Positions 1 through 5,316 of a stretch of DNA of 5,805 nt are shown here, in pieces. The first letter of the stretch is position 1. Each line of letters begins with the position of its first letter. Origin of the DNA: [Eubacterium] saphenum (GTDB lineage: Bacteria > Bacillota > Clostridia > Lachnospirales > Anaerotignaceae); contig SFGI01000059.1 in the NCBI GenBank assembly GCA_004557645.1, positions 1 through 5,805 of the forward strand. The letters run 5' to 3'. Position numbers and translations under genes: made by a program. The notes under the pieces are model-generated. The model ran no database searches. It was not told the DNA's origin and worked only from the letters and a program-made list of their open reading frames with translations.

Positions 1-803
1 TGCTGGGCCTTGATGCTGTTTTCCAGATCAATTCGCAGGGAAATTCCCTTGCGATCTTTCGGCCTCATTGTGATGGCGCGGCCCTTAATACGCTCTTTGA
101 TAGCTTCCTCGTTGTAGGCTTCGCCCAGCGTCTTGCAGCGGGTGAAGCGTTCCTGTCCGGGGGCGCGGAATGAAATAAATTTGCCCGGTTTGATCTCATA
201 GCCCTGCGCCTGCATGAGCCGGAGAAAATCGTCAAAGTCTTTGGCCTGCGGGATGACAATATCAATGGCTGCTTTGAGCTTCGCTTTCCAGCTTGTCCCT
301 TTCCGCTGGGCGTCCCATTCGGCGTAGCTCTTACCCTTACTCTGGCCGGGCTTCACCACGGACAATCCGTGTTCTTTACACAGCCGGTCGCTGGTGCGCC
401 GGATGTAGGCATAGCTCTGTTTGTTAGAAATGTACTTGCGCTGATTGACCATATCCACGGCGCAAAAAATCAGATGATTATGGACGTGACCTTTGTCAAT
501 ATGGGTAGTCAGTACATAGGGGTATTTCCCTTGTAGCACTTCGTCGGCAAGCTGCTTCCCGATCTCATGGGCCTGTTCCGCCGTGGCCTCGCCGGGGGCA
601 AAGGACTGTATCAGGTGGTGGGCCAGATTGTTGCCCTTTTGGTATGCCTGTGCCAGCAGCATTTCAAATTCTATGTCTGCTGTTTCATAGGAGCAGGCAA
701 AGGAGGACACCAGCAGCTTGTCATCGGTCTTGTCCGGGTTCTCGATGTAGTCCAGGGCTTTTTTCAGCGTTGACTTGATAGGATGTATCTTTGTAACTGC
801 CAT
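1..803 (-). CDS. MOBP-type relaxase (VirD2-like mobilisation nuclease), C-terminus cut by window edge
   Basis: The relaxase nicks one strand at oriT, stays joined to the 5' end through a tyrosine, and pilots the strand into the recipient. Translation from the ATG at 803-801 stays open for 267 codons to the left edge. Tyr19 (in ALDYIENPDKT) is the likely catalytic tyrosine. The metal-binding histidine motif is at residues 101-110, HIDKGHVHNH, matching the three-histidine motif III of the Relaxase family (PF03432). Residues 150-175 are basic and fit DNA binding. The start overlaps the mobC end by 40 bases, with an AAAGGGGG ribosome site about 13 bases upstream inside mobC, so the two are probably translationally linked. 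Relatives usually exceed 400 residues, so a sizeable C-terminal part is missing. The family is secure; the exact subfamily is inferred. Confidence 0.93.
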   Translation of the reverse strand, partial: MAVTKIHPIKSTLKKALDYIENPDKTDDKLLVSSFACSYETADIEFEMLLAQAYQKGNNLAHHLIQSFAPGEATAEQAHEIGKQLADEVLQGKYPYVLTTHIDKGHVHNHLIFCAVDMVNQRKYISNKQSYAYIRRTSDRLCKEHGLSVVKPGQSKGKSYAEWDAQRKGTSWKAKLKAAIDIVIPQAKDFDDFLRLMQAQGYEIKPGKFISFRAPGQERFTRCKTLGEAYNEEAIKERIKGRAITMRPKDRKGISLRIDLENSIKAQ

Positions 804-1093
804 ATCTGCGCCAGCGCCCCCTTTATATCTTCGATGTCCTGCGCGTACACTGGCCCCATGCTGTTCAGCCGCTTTGCAATCTGATTGACGTTGACGCCGA
901 TCTTCTGTATCTCGGCGGTCTGTGCCCGGATGTCGGTAGTGTCCATGTTGACAATATAGCCATCAATGAGCATCTTCCGGGCGTAAGCTGAAAAGTTTTT
1001 CGTGTGCAGCAGCGCCATTTTCTGTTCAATCAGTTTTCGTTCCTCCGGCGTCACGGGAACGCGCAGCACAATTTTTCTGGTTCTGTTTGCCAT
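764..1093 (-). CDS. mobC: MobC-like relaxosome accessory protein
   Basis: MobC proteins bind near the nick site and help the relaxase open the DNA. This 109-residue product has the usual form: an N-terminal ribbon-helix-helix-like part (residues 1-48, with RKIVLRVPVTPEER forming the strand and turn), then the conserved MobC core at about 63-80, IQKIGVNVNQIAKRLNS, typical of PF05713. The C-terminal helix (about 85-105) is amphipathic. The ATG at 1093-1091 follows AAAGGATGG at about 8 bases. It lies directly downstream of the oriT-like repeats and overlaps the relaxase start, forming a mob operon read away from oriT. The symbol denotes family membership; individual ICEs use orf numbers. Confidence 0.9.
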   Translation of the reverse strand: MANRTRKIVLRVPVTPEERKLIEQKMALLHTKNFSAYARKMLIDGYIVNMDTTDIRAQTAEIQKIGVNVNQIAKRLNSMGPVYAQDIEDIKGALAQIWQLQRYILSSQR

Positions 1094-1121
1094 ACTTCAC
1101 CATCCTTTCCATTCAAGGGGT

Positions 1122-1214
1122 TTGGGGACTTCCCCAACAAGCAAAACGGACGAGGCCCGGCAGGGGTGGGACGGGCCGTTTTTCGGGAGTGTGGCTACAC
1201 TCCCTATGCTTGCT
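1122..1214. other. Putative origin of transfer (oriT) with three inverted repeats
   Basis: The non-coding DNA just upstream of mobC holds three inverted repeats in 83 bases: TTGGGG/CCCCAA (1122-1127 and 1132-1137), AAAACGG/CCGTTTT (1143-1149 and 1176-1182, with GGCCCG/CGGGCC as an alternative inner pairing), and a perfect 8-base hairpin GGGAGTGT-GGCT-ACACTCCC (1185-1204). The last is followed by TATGCTTGCT (1205-1214). In MOBP systems the nick lies just 3' of such a hairpin, and the RP4 nic region reads CCTATCCTG/C, so CCTATGCTTGC here is a loose match. Position and repeats support oriT; the nick position is inference. Confidence 0.6.
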
Positions 1215-1295
1215 ACGTTACTGTTTCTCAGCTAACAAGACGTTCCCAAACGCCAAAACTACCCGCAAAATAGACCTCTGGACAGAAAAAAGTGC

Positions 1296-1320
1296 AAAAA
1301 AATAGAGGCGCTTGCGCGTC
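1296..1320 (-). terminator. Rho-independent terminator of the XRE repressor gene
   Basis: Read on the minus strand, a GC-rich hairpin GACGCGCAAGCGCCTC (1320-1305, GCG/CGC core, one mismatch, then GA/TC) is followed by TA and seven Ts (1302-1296). It starts 27 bases past the repressor stop codon. It would insulate the oriT region and the mob operon from repressor transcription. The stem is short and imperfect, so strength is uncertain. Confidence 0.6.
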
Positions 1321-1346
1321 CCCATAAAAAGAAAACAGAGGATGTT

Positions 1347-1715
1347 TTACTCACCCTCCGTTTCTTCATTTGGCTGTTTGATTTTCAAGGCCCCGTCAAT
1401 GGCACCCTCTACGATTGGTAGATACTGCTCCGGGCAAAGTTTCAGCTTGTGGCTGACACGTTTCCGATCTTCGCTTTCCTCCCGCATGACTTCTGGATTA
1501 AAGTAGTGTTCCACGGGCAGACCGCAAATCTTGATAAGCTGTATCACGACGGGCAGGCTGGGGATCGTCCCCTCGTTCTCGATATTGGCAAGATACCGGG
1601 ATTCGATATTTACCTTTTCCGCCAAGTCTTTTCGTGTGAGATGCTTTGCTTTCCGCGCTTCCTTTACGTCTGCGTCGAAAGTTTCAAAACCGGGGCAATC
1701 TTCGATTTTTGCCAT
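1347..1715 (-). CDS. XRE-family (Cro/C1-type) helix-turn-helix transcriptional regulator
   Basis: This 122-residue protein carries a Cro/C1 helix-turn-helix domain at about residues 15-70. The conserved pattern LTRKDLAEKVNIESRYLANIE (26-46) gives helices 2 and 3, and the following IPSLPVVIQLIKICGLPVEHYF completes the fold. The remaining 50 residues are charged and of unknown role. The ATG at 1715-1713 follows GGGTGA at a spacing of about 7. Repressors of this size in Tn916-like elements (for example Orf9) control the regulatory and excision genes. Here it stands divergent to the cargo operon and may control that promoter, its own, or the ICE genes. Which of these applies cannot be read from the sequence. 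It is transcribed towards the oriT and has its own terminator. Confidence 0.88.
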   Translation of the reverse strand: MAKIEDCPGFETFDADVKEARKAKHLTRKDLAEKVNIESRYLANIENEGTIPSLPVVIQLIKICGLPVEHYFNPEVMREESEDRKRVSHKLKLCPEQYLPIVEGAIDGALKIKQPNEETEGE

Positions 1716-1779
1716 ATTGCATCACCCACATACATTCTATATTTCATAGTCTGCCTGTGGAATGTTGCGATATGCAGGT

Positions 1780-1790
1780 AAGTTAAACTT
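1780..1790. promoter_or_regulatory. Small palindrome in divergent promoter region, possible operator
   Basis: AAGTTAAACTT is a perfect 11-base palindrome 65 bases upstream of the XRE start, in the divergent intergenic region, and is followed directly by TATACT (1791-1796), a good -10-like hexamer on the plus strand. XRE repressors commonly bind short palindromes over their own promoters. Only one copy was noticed, so operator function is a guess. Confidence 0.25.
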
Positions 1791-1807
1791 TATACTTCAT
1801 ATATCAC

Positions 1808-1836
1808 TTGAAAAGGAAAAAATAATACGCTATCGT
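1808..1836 (+). promoter_or_regulatory. Possible sigma-A promoter upstream of the AraC operon
   Basis: TTGAAA (1808-1813) and TATCGT (1831-1836) are separated by exactly 17 bases, in an A-rich spacer. The -10 is weak (4 of 6). It would give a 5' leader of roughly 70 bases before the AraC start. Confidence 0.35.
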
Positions 1837-1869
1837 TAGTTTACAAAAGTGAGCAGAAACGGCGAGGAA

Positions 1870-1875
1870 TATAAT
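1870..1875 (+). promoter_or_regulatory. Consensus -10 box TATAAT without a good -35, possibly activator-dependent
   Basis: A perfect TATAAT lies 38 bases before the AraC start codon, but no good -35 hexamer is found 16-18 bases upstream; TTTACA at 1840-1845 is 24 bases away. A strong -10 with a poor -35 is what an activator-dependent promoter often looks like, which would suit autoactivation by the AraC protein. This is inference. Confidence 0.35.
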
Positions 1876-1913
1876 TTCAAGTTGCTGTATGCTATATGCA
1901 AGGAGGTCAAGAA

Positions 1914-2777
1914 ATGGAATGGTTAAACAATCTAAGTAAGGCCGTTGAATACATTGAAAATCACTTAGATCAGGAAATTTCGTTTGACGAGGCGGCGCGA
2001 ATTGCGTGCTGCTCAACATATTACTTTCAACGAATTTTCTCTTATGTTGCCGGTATATCATTGGCGGAGTATATCCGCAGACGCAAAATGACGCAAGCTG
2101 CCTTTGAATTGCAGCGAAAAGATAAAAGAGTGCTGGACATTGCTTTGAAATACGGGTATGCTTCCCCGACCTCTTTTAACAGAGCGTTTCAATCCGTTCA
2201 TGGGATTTCTCCAATCGCAGCCAAAGAGAAAGGTGCTATTTTGAACGCTTACCCGCCAATCCGCTTTTCTGTGAAAGTTTCAGGAGGGAGTGCTATGTCC
2301 TATCACATTATAGAGAAGCCTGCTTTCCGCATTGTCGGCATCCGCATGAAATTGGTTGACGATATGGAAGAAAACCAGAAAAATGTGCCGCTTTTCTGGG
2401 AACAGACTTTGAATGACAACCGTTTTTCAGAGCTATGTGCCTTAAACAATGCCGCACCGAATGGAATTTTAGGTGTCAGCGTATATGAAAAACCCGAAAA
2501 CATCTTTTACTATATTGCGGCATCCAGCAGCAAGGCACCTGATGGAGTATGTGAATACGAAATTCCTGCATCCACATGGGTAGTCTTTGAAAACAACGGA
2601 TATTTCAAAGAAAATGTCCAATCGGTTTTTAGAAGATTTTATACGGAATGGCTGCCGTTTTCGGGCTATGAGTATGCGGGCCTGCCGGACATCGAAGTAT
2701 ATCCGATCCAGCACAAAACAATCCAGAACGGTCATTCCGAAGTGTGGATCGCTGTGAAAAAAGAAAAGGAGAATTGA
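1914..2777 (+). CDS. AraC-family regulator with C-terminal GyrI-like ligand-binding domain
   Basis: This 287-residue activator has an N-terminal AraC DNA-binding domain (residues 5-105) with two helix-turn-helix units: FDEAARIACCSTYYFQRIFS (24-43) and VLDIALKYGYASPTSFNRAF (73-92), the latter close to the AraC signature. Residues 128-285 form a GyrI-like (AraC effector-binding, BmrR/Rob-type) domain that binds small, often cationic or aromatic drugs in known relatives. The start at 1914 is chosen because AGGAGG (1901-1906) lies 7 bases upstream; the in-frame ATG at 1896 comes before that site and lacks one of its own. It heads the operon, one base before the GyrI-like gene, and probably activates it on sensing the exported compound. 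A second strong ribosome site lies inside the gene at the domain boundary. The ligand is unknown. Confidence 0.93.
   Translation: MEWLNNLSKAVEYIENHLDQEISFDEAARIACCSTYYFQRIFSYVAGISLAEYIRRRKMTQAAFELQRKDKRVLDIALKYGYASPTSFNRAFQSVHGISPIAAKEKGAILNAYPPIRFSVKVSGGSAMSYHIIEKPAFRIVGIRMKLVDDMEENQKNVPLFWEQTLNDNRFSELCALNNAAPNGILGVSVYEKPENIFYYIAASSSKAPDGVCEYEIPASTWVVFENNGYFKENVQSVFRRFYTEWLPFSGYEYAGLPDIEVYPIQHKTIQNGHSEVWIAVKKEKEN
2282..2297 (+). promoter_or_regulatory. Internal ribosome site and in-frame ATG at the AraC domain boundary
   Basis: AGGAGGG (2282-2288) lies 6 bases before an ATG (2295-2297) that is in frame with the AraC gene and is its codon 128. Initiation here would give a 160-residue protein beginning MSYHIIEKPAFRIVG, a complete GyrI-like domain without the DNA-binding part. 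The match to the ribosome consensus is as good as that of the annotated start. Use of the site is inferred; the same bases also encode a Gly-Gly linker that homologues may conserve for structural reasons. Confidence 0.5.
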
Positions 2778-2778
2778 C

Positions 2779-3234
2779 ATGGAATATCAAATTGAGATCA
2801 GAGAAATAGAGCCTGTGCGAGTGGCTTACATCAAGTACAAAGGCTTTGCACCGGAAGCAAACAAAGTGTTTCCCAATGTGTTCAAGTCGATCCGTGGGCA
2901 AGCAAACGGAGCGCCCTTTTTCAGCTATTTATCAATAAACCCCGAAACCAAAATTGGAGATATGGAACTCTGTGTGCCAACGGAGGCCACCCCTTCGGGA
3001 AATGGCATTGAAGTAAAAGAGATGCCCCGGATAAAGGCTGTGTGTGTCACGCATATTGGCTCCTATGAAACACTTACATCTGCTTATGCTGCGATTGACA
3101 GCTATGCGGAGCAAAACAAGTTGAAGCTGCGTCCGCCTTTCCGAGAAGTTTTCATTAAAGGCCCCGGAATGTTTTTGAAAGGAAATCCAGACAAGTATAT
3201 CACGGAAATTCAATTTCCCATTCAGGAGAACTAA
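2779..3234 (+). CDS. Stand-alone GyrI-like small-molecule-binding protein
   Basis: This 151-residue protein is a single GyrI-like domain. It opens with IEIREIEPVRVAYIKYKG (5-22), has the family motif HIGSYETLTSAYAAI (92-106), and ends with REVFIKGPG (122-130) and TEIQFPI (142-148), where Glu143 matches the conserved acidic residue of the ligand pocket. Family members include the E. coli gyrase inhibitor SbmC/GyrI and proteins that bind or, in some cases, hydrolyse genotoxic cyclopropanoid drugs. The ATG follows AAGGAG (2766-2771) and starts one base after the AraC stop, so it is cotranscribed. Between a drug-sensing activator and an exporter, it may sequester, deliver or detoxify the substrate. 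No signal peptide is present, so it is cytoplasmic. The exact function is unknown. Confidence 0.88.
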   Translation: MEYQIEIREIEPVRVAYIKYKGFAPEANKVFPNVFKSIRGQANGAPFFSYLSINPETKIGDMELCVPTEATPSGNGIEVKEMPRIKAVCVTHIGSYETLTSAYAAIDSYAEQNKLKLRPPFREVFIKGPGMFLKGNPDKYITEIQFPIQEN

Positions 3235-3239
3235 GCACC

Positions 3240-4190
3240 ATGTACGCTATTGAAGTGAGCAATGCGGTAAAAAAATATAAGAATGGTGTGCAGGCGTTAA
3301 ATCAGCTTAGCTTATCAGTCGAGCAGGGACAGATTTTTTCCCTGTTGGGGCAGAATGGAGCGGGCAAATCGACACTCATTCGCATACTGACGACATATCT
3401 GCGGCCCACGGCTGGCGAGATCACCATGCTGGGAAAGGATGTCTATACCGAAGCTGCGGCAATCCGTTCTGAAATCGCCTGTGTATCACAGCATATTTCC
3501 ATTGATACACACCTTTCCTTAGAGGAAAATATGATGTTCCAGAGCCGCTTATATAAAATCCCAAAAGCGGATGCAGAGAAGCGTATGGAGAAGTTGATCG
3601 CAGATTTTGATTTGAGCAAATACCGAAAATATCCTGTATCTTCTTATTCTGGCGGTGTAAAGCGCCGTCTGGATATTGCGCTGAACATGATGTCCAATCC
3701 TCGCATTTTATTTTTAGATGAACCTACTGTCGGCATGGATATTCAGTCACGCATGGCTATGTGGGATATGATGCGAAAAATACGGGACGATTTTGCGACA
3801 ACGATCTTTCTCACAACTCATTATTTGGAGGAAGCGGATCAACTAAGTGATGCAATCTGCATTATGAAAGACGGAAAAGAAGTCATACAGGGCAGCCCTG
3901 ATGCCTTGAAATCTGTACTGCGGCAAAATGTTATTCAAGTGAAATTTGCGACCAGCAAGGATGCCCAAAAATATCTGCCACTTTTGCAGCAACAACACCC
4001 CTCTCATAGATTCTCTATACGAAACGCTTCTGTCCTCTGCAATTCCGATGATGATCGTTCCTGCATGGTGGATTTAATTACGTTTCTTTTGGAACACCAC
4101 ATTCCGCTGGTTGGAATTGAAATTGTGCAGCCTACATTGGAAGATGTGTTTCTTCGGCTGACACAAGCTGGACGGGAGGGATGTGCGTGA
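3240..4190 (+). CDS. ABC transporter ATP-binding protein, DrrA/CcmA-like multidrug type
   Basis: This 316-residue ATPase would power an ABC-2 exporter made with the next gene. All key motifs are present: Walker A GQNGAGKST (37-45), Q-loop Gln84, signature YSGGV (136-140, in place of the usual LSGGQ, as is common in this subfamily), Walker B ILFLDEP (156-162), D-loop VGMD (164-167) and H-loop His194. The roughly 100-residue C-terminal extension, ending QPTLEDVFLRLTQ, is the DUF4162-like tail typical of DrrA-type drug-export ATPases. The ATG has AGGAG (3224-3228) 11 bases upstream and lies five bases after the GyrI-like stop. The stop overlaps the permease start. The substrate cannot be read from the sequence; drug or toxin efflux is inferred from the family and the sensor genes. 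Confidence 0.95.
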   Translation: MYAIEVSNAVKKYKNGVQALNQLSLSVEQGQIFSLLGQNGAGKSTLIRILTTYLRPTAGEITMLGKDVYTEAAAIRSEIACVSQHISIDTHLSLEENMMFQSRLYKIPKADAEKRMEKLIADFDLSKYRKYPVSSYSGGVKRRLDIALNMMSNPRILFLDEPTVGMDIQSRMAMWDMMRKIRDDFATTIFLTTHYLEEADQLSDAICIMKDGKEVIQGSPDALKSVLRQNVIQVKFATSKDAQKYLPLLQQQHPSHRFSIRNASVLCNSDDDRSCMVDLITFLLEHHIPLVGIEIVQPTLEDVFLRLTQAGREGCA

Positions 4191-4942
4191 GCGTTCTTAC
4201 AATTTTACAGCGAAATGTCAAATGGCGGTTTCATAATTCCTTTACCATTGTTGTGACGATTTTGCAGCCGATCCTTTGGCTGGTTCTTTATAGTGCAGTT
4301 GCCTCTCAAACCATGCAGGGAACAGGAATTAGTAACTATACAGGCTTTATTTTGCCCGGCCTTATTGTGTTAGTGAGTTTTTCCGCTTGTAGCAGCGGAG
4401 GAATAATGAACTATATGATGAAAGCTGACGGCAGCTTTTACCGCATTTTGATTGCCCCTGTCCGCCGATCTTCCATTGTTTTGGGACAACTTTTAGAAGC
4501 GGTGCTATGCACATTCCTTGAAGTTTTCATTATGGCAGCTATCAGCCTTTTGTTTTCCGTAGAATTTTCTGCTGGTATTGGAGCATTTCTACTGGCCATC
4601 CTGCTGGTGTTTTTGGCAGCTTTCTTTATATCGGGAATGGCGTATGGAATTAGCCTAATTCTCCCGAATGAAGTTGTTTACGAAACGGCAATGAATGCCA
4701 TCGTGCTGCCTCTGTTCTTCCTTAGCACGGCACTGTTTCCGGCAGGAGGAATTGACGGAGTTTTGGGCGTGATTGTTAATCTCAACCCCTTTACTCATAT
4801 TATCAATGCTCTGCGGTCTTTACTGTTGAATGGAACACTGGCAACTGGTGAGTTACTTTTCGTTATCATTCTTTATCCCGCAATGGGAAGTATCAGCTTT
4901 GGATGGGCTTTGCATCGCTTAAATCATGAAACTGCTTTATAA
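4187..4942 (+). CDS. ABC-2 type permease, DrrB-like
   Basis: This is the membrane partner of the preceding ATPase. The 251-residue protein has six likely membrane segments at about residues 19-40, 53-73, 104-124, 130-158, 166-186 and 222-243. The family motifs are FYRILIAPVRRSSIVLGQLL (84-103), which sits before the third segment like the E/G-loop region of ABC-2 permeases, and NPFTHIINALRSLLLNG (200-216), characteristic of DrrB-type proteins. I chose GTG at 4187 because GGGAGGG (4174-4180) is 6 bases upstream and it forms a GTGA overlap with the ATPase stop. The ATG at 4181 abuts the ribosome site directly and would add only two residues. It is probably a homodimer or 2:2 complex with the ATPase. 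It ends the cargo operon. Confidence 0.94.
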   Translation: MSVLTILQRNVKWRFHNSFTIVVTILQPILWLVLYSAVASQTMQGTGISNYTGFILPGLIVLVSFSACSSGGIMNYMMKADGSFYRILIAPVRRSSIVLGQLLEAVLCTFLEVFIMAAISLLFSVEFSAGIGAFLLAILLVFLAAFFISGMAYGISLILPNEVVYETAMNAIVLPLFFLSTALFPAGGIDGVLGVIVNLNPFTHIINALRSLLLNGTLATGELLFVIILYPAMGSISFGWALHRLNHETAL

Positions 4943-4960
4943 ACCATTGGAATAAGTGCT

Positions 4961-5003
4961 TGCTGCCGGACGACGGCAAAAGAAAAAAAGCCGTCGTACA
5001 GCA
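4961..5003. repeat. Inverted repeat with A-only-like loop after the cargo operon
   Basis: ACGACGGC (4970-4977) pairs perfectly with GCCGTCGT (4990-4997) across a 12-base purine loop of As with one G. An outer pairing TGCTG/CAGCA (4961-4965 and 4999-5003) extends the stem. It begins 18 bases after the permease stop, at the change from A+T-rich cargo to G+C-rich backbone. It lacks a T-run on the plus strand, so it is not a standard terminator; it could stabilise the mRNA 3' end or mark an old junction. Confidence 0.55.
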
Positions 5004-5027
5004 GCCCATTTGACACGCCCATATAAC

Positions 5028-5067
5028 CAGCGGCGGCTTTGAGTAATCAAGGCCGCTGCTTTCTTTT
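5028..5067 (+). terminator. Probable terminator of the AraC-ABC operon
   Basis: CAGCG (5028-5032) and GCTTTG (5036-5041) pair with CAAGGC (5048-5053) and CGCTG (5054-5058), with a 3-base bulge and a 6-base loop, followed by CTTTCTTTT (5059-5067). This fits an intrinsic terminator 86 bases after the permease stop. The T-run is broken by Cs, so readthrough into the downstream sigma gene is plausible. Confidence 0.5.
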
Positions 5068-5082
5068 GCCCGGCGCAGGATC

Positions 5083-5105
5083 GGCGGCCCACGAAGGGAG
5101 CCGCC
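5083..5105 (+). promoter_or_regulatory. Hairpin covering the ribosome site of a possible leader peptide
   Basis: GGCGGC (5083-5088) pairs with GCCGCC (5100-5105), and CC/GG can extend the stem inward. The 3' half contains AGGGAG (5095-5100), which lies 5 bases before the ATG at 5106, so the fold would hide that ribosome site. Regulation is inferred from the geometry. Confidence 0.4.
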
Positions 5106-5147
5106 ATGCTGATACGACTTGCTTTTCAACGGAATAACTTCTTATGA
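5106..5147 (+). CDS. Putative 13-residue leader peptide upstream of the sigma gene
   Basis: A tiny reading frame, MLIRLAFQRNNFL, begins at ATG 5106 after AGGGAG at a spacing of 5. Its stop overlaps the ATG of a second mini-frame by ATGA (5144-5147). A terminator-like hairpin follows 36 bases after its stop. A short translated frame, a hairpin with a T-run and then the real gene is the usual layout of ribosome-mediated attenuation, known in Tn916 from the tet(M) leader. I do not recognise the peptide, and such short frames occur by chance. Confidence 0.35.
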   Translation: MLIRLAFQRNNFL

Positions 5148-5161
5148 ACTATACCATGTAA
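5144..5161 (+). CDS. Possible five-codon mini-ORF coupled to the leader peptide
   Basis: ATG AAC TAT ACC ATG TAA encodes MNYTM. Its start overlaps the stop of the upstream 13-codon frame (ATGA), which would allow reinitiation by the same ribosome. It lacks a clear ribosome site of its own. It would end 22 bases before the hairpin at 5184, close enough for a ribosome on it to influence folding. This is a weak call, made only because of the coupling. Confidence 0.18.
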   Translation: MNYTM

Positions 5162-5183
5162 GAAAACTTCATATCGCTTTCAC

Positions 5184-5225
5184 ATTCGCCCGGTGGGTCT
5201 ATGACCTGCCGGGCGAATTTTGTCG
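5184..5225 (+). terminator. Strong hairpin with U-tract: attenuator or terminator before the sigma gene
   Basis: ATTCGCCCGG (5184-5193) and CCGGGCGAAT (5209-5218) form a perfect 10-base stem, and the loop contains a second small stem GGTC/GACC. The RNA continues with TTTGTCGTTT. This is the strongest fold in the leader and would end transcripts arriving from upstream unless it is prevented from forming. It stands 92 bases before the sigma start codon. Confidence 0.6.
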
Positions 5226-5255
5226 TTTCCTGCGGTCTGACATTCGGGCAAAAAC

Positions 5256-5280
5256 CTTTTTCAAGTTTTTATGGAAAAAG
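5256..5280 (+). repeat. Small A/T-rich inverted repeat in the sigma gene leader
   Basis: CTTTTTC (5256-5262) pairs perfectly with GAAAAAG (5274-5280) over an 11-base loop. It lies between the attenuator-like hairpin and the sigma ribosome site. The stem is weak on its own; its role is unknown. Confidence 0.35.
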
Positions 5281-5289
5281 AGGCGTCCA

Positions 5290-5314
5290 CATCCCCCATA
5301 GAAAGGGGGTGAGA
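5290..5314 (+). promoter_or_regulatory. Ribosome site of the sigma gene, with a complementary C-tract upstream
   Basis: The sigma gene has a near-perfect ribosome site, AAGGGGGTGA (5303-5312), ending 4 bases before the ATG. Five Cs at 5293-5297 can pair with its five Gs at 5305-5309 over a 7-base loop, and CA/TG can extend the stem. This could lower translation when the fold forms. The pairing is seen directly; regulation is inferred. Confidence 0.4.
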
Positions 5315-5316
5315 AG

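Noticed and set aside
567..773. Plus-strand frames opposite the relaxase and mobC
   Set aside because: They are shadows of the well-supported minus-strand genes, without ribosome sites or recognisable domains.
1896..1913. Upstream ATG that would extend the AraC protein by six residues
   Set aside because: The ribosome site AGGAGG (1901-1906) lies after this ATG and is spaced correctly for the ATG at 1914.
4181..4186. ATG start for the permease two codons upstream of the GTG
   Set aside because: It directly abuts the ribosome site, leaving no spacer, while GTG at 4187 has a 6-base spacer and a GTGA overlap. The difference is only two residues.
1207..4964. TGCTTGCT present at 1207-1214 (oriT) and at 4957-4964 (cargo end)
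   Set aside because: An 8-base match between two places in 5.8 kb is within chance, and the flanking bases do not agree, so it is not supported as a recombination repeat.
5010..5015. Perfect TTGACA that could be a -35 for the leader
   Set aside because: No acceptable -10 lies 16-18 bases downstream; that position falls in the GC-rich terminator stem. TATAAC at 5022 is far too close.
4893..5129. Minus-strand frame of 78 codons with a TTG start
   Set aside because: It runs antisense through the permease end, the A-loop repeat, the terminator and the leader peptide region; it has a TTG start and no good ribosome site, and its residues show no recognisable domain.
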